DNA of 64,000 nt, taken from NCBI GenBank assembly GCA_009695195.1, contig SIBJ01000013.1, forward strand, positions 1 to 64,000. Direction: 5' to 3'. Made by a program: the position numbers and the translations under genes. The DNA is from Pedosphaera sp. Lineage in GTDB: Bacteria > Verrucomicrobiota > Verrucomicrobiia > Limisphaerales > JADLHS01. Below are positions 63,271 through 64,000 of the stretch, one piece after another. The notes under the pieces were generated by a model, which saw nothing but the letters and a program-made list of their open reading frames with translations, was not told the DNA's origin and searched no databases. Every line of letters starts with the position of its first letter. Positions within the stretch are counted from its first letter, which is position 1.

Positions 63271-63287
63271 ACTTTGCACTGCAAAGT
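63271..63287. promoter_or_regulatory. Palindromic operator-like site ahead of the regulator operon
   Basis: ACTTTGCACTGCAAAGT: perfect 8-base arms ACTTTGCA/TGCAAAGT around one base. It ends 6 bases from the start of the membrane gene, so binding would block expression; autoregulation is likely. Confidence 0.7.
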
Positions 63288-63379
63288 GAATGGTGGCAAG
63301 CGAAAAGTGCGGAGCGCCGATCTCCGAATCGGCTCGAAACCAACCGCAGTAACTTGCCGAGGCGGTGCTCGGCGCTCCG

Positions 63380-64000
63380 TCACGGTTTGACCAGCACTTT
63401 GCCCAAAACTTCGCGCGAACGGAGTTTCGAGAAGGCAGCGGCGGTTTGAGCGAGTGGGAAGATGGAATCAATCACCGGCTTCAACTTCCCGGCCACGGCC
63501 CATTCGAGCGTGGTTTGCACGTCGGCGCGATTGCGACCGTAACTGCCGATGAGCCGCTGCTGCTTCACGAAGAAGGGCCAGAGATTGAAGCTGATATCGC
63601 GTCCGGCGGTCGCGCCGCAGGTGACGATCGTGCCGCCGCGCGCGAGACACTCGAAGCATTTCGGCAACACATCACCGCCGATATGTTCGACGACCAAATC
63701 CACACCGCGCTTGTTCGTGAGCTTGCGGACTTCGGCGGGCCAGTCGGGATTGGTGGAGTCCACCGCGAAGTCCGCGCCGAGTGTTTTCGCGAGCGAACGT
63801 TTCGCTTCCGTCGAGCCGGTGCTGATGACGCGCGCGCCGAGTTGTTTCGCGATTTGAATCGCCGCCGACCCGACGCCGCTCGATGCGCCGATGGCGAGCA
63901 CCCAATCGCCCGCACGAACTTGCGCGCGGTCGGTGAGCATGTGCATGGCGGTGCTGCCGGCCAGCGTGAGGGCGGCGGATGTTTCAAATTCAAGACCCGC
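63380..64000 (-). CDS. Zinc-type alcohol dehydrogenase / quinone oxidoreductase (partial)
   Basis: The C-terminal 206 residues are in the window; the gene runs off the edge. The Rossmann part is clear: GDWVLAIGASSGVGSAAIQIAKQLGARVISTGSTEAKR (GxSxGVG nucleotide loop), then GADFAVDSTNPDWPAEVRKLTNKRGVDLVVEHIGGDVL and GGTIVTCGATAGRDISFNLWPFFVKQQRLIGSYG. The C-terminus KLRSREVLGKVLVKP is typical of the MDR/quinone oxidoreductase superfamily. No zinc ligands can be judged as the N-terminal domain is absent. Substrate unknown. Confidence 0.9.
   Translation of the reverse strand, partial: AGLEFETSAALTLAGSTAMHMLTDRAQVRAGDWVLAIGASSGVGSAAIQIAKQLGARVISTGSTEAKRSLAKTLGADFAVDSTNPDWPAEVRKLTNKRGVDLVVEHIGGDVLPKCFECLARGGTIVTCGATAGRDISFNLWPFFVKQQRLIGSYGRNRADVQTTLEWAVAGKLKPVIDSIFPLAQTAAAFSKLRSREVLGKVLVKP

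Overview
The window looks like one chromosomal stretch of a Gram-negative bacterium of the phylum Verrucomicrobiota, probably a Pedosphaera/Limisphaera-like lineage. This is an inference from gene content. The pointers are three prepilin-type proteins with a [13 protein letters not shown]-terminus and a C-terminal FADGH motif, very large secreted beta-propeller, Calx-beta, Ig and RCC1 proteins, a topoisomerase IV B subunit of the Bacteroidetes-like kind (EGQSAAGSI), lpxD (so lipid A), futalosine-route menaquinone synthesis (mqnC), and weak Shine-Dalgarno sites. The DNA is GC-rich, with a few AT-richer patches near 13.6-14.2 kb and 38.9-40.7 kb.

Layout. 0-11.6 kb: the 3' end of an IS5-type transposase, then a duplicated cassette of a giant secreted propeller protein followed by prepilin-like proteins (323-5820 and 6191-11186), ending in a small zinc-ribbon lipoprotein. 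11.7-20.3 kb: a sodium:solute symporter with a 58-residue partner, a frameshifted unknown gene, then corA, a PAS histidine kinase, a sigma-54 response regulator and a GT39-like membrane protein in one tight operon. 20.3-27.7 kb: tRNA-Leu(GAG), a 1085-residue membrane coiled-coil protein, two secreted propellers, a LABN-type membrane protein fused to a zinc ribbon, and two tandem small membrane paralogues. 27.7-35.2 kb: a pyrimidine operon (pyrC, a cold-shock/DUF1294 fusion, carA), tRNA-Gly(TCC), a Lon-substrate-domain protein, a DUF1844 protein, and serA with a parvulin. 35.4-45.1 kb: a lipoprotein, a MITE-like palindrome, parE, an AT-richer accessory gene enclosed by a second copy of the parE 3' end, lpxD and speA. 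45.1-54.3 kb: a RelE/antitoxin pair, mqnC carrying an in-frame short-repeat insertion, a GSDH-type sugar dehydrogenase, an outer-membrane barrel, a mosaic broken gene containing an alpha-galactosidase tail, and a 1253-residue RCC1/Ig protein. 54.5-64 kb: a four-gene membrane operon, then a run of seven tightly packed genes (62196 down to 57334: small membrane protein, ispH, ferritin-like diiron protein, four membrane proteins of which three are paralogues), a winged-helix regulator with its membrane partner, and a partial quinone oxidoreductase.

The most notable structure is non-coding. At least seven different imperfect palindromes or arrays built from short reiterated words (CGCTAATC, AATCGTA, GAATGAA, CCGCACT, CGCAGAGA, GGAACAGAG, CGAATCAACA) sit between genes, and one lies inside mqnC. 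A separate GC-rich 36-bp module occurs as a perfect inverted pair at 49.4 kb and as a single copy that encodes the C-terminus of a membrane protein at 59.6 kb. Two genes (parE and the sugar dehydrogenase) have a second, diverged copy of their 3' end about 2 kb downstream. Two matching 17-bp palindromes (ACTTTGCA-N-T-R-CAAAGT) precede the winged-helix regulator operon and the ispH-ferritin operon, which suggests a small regulon.
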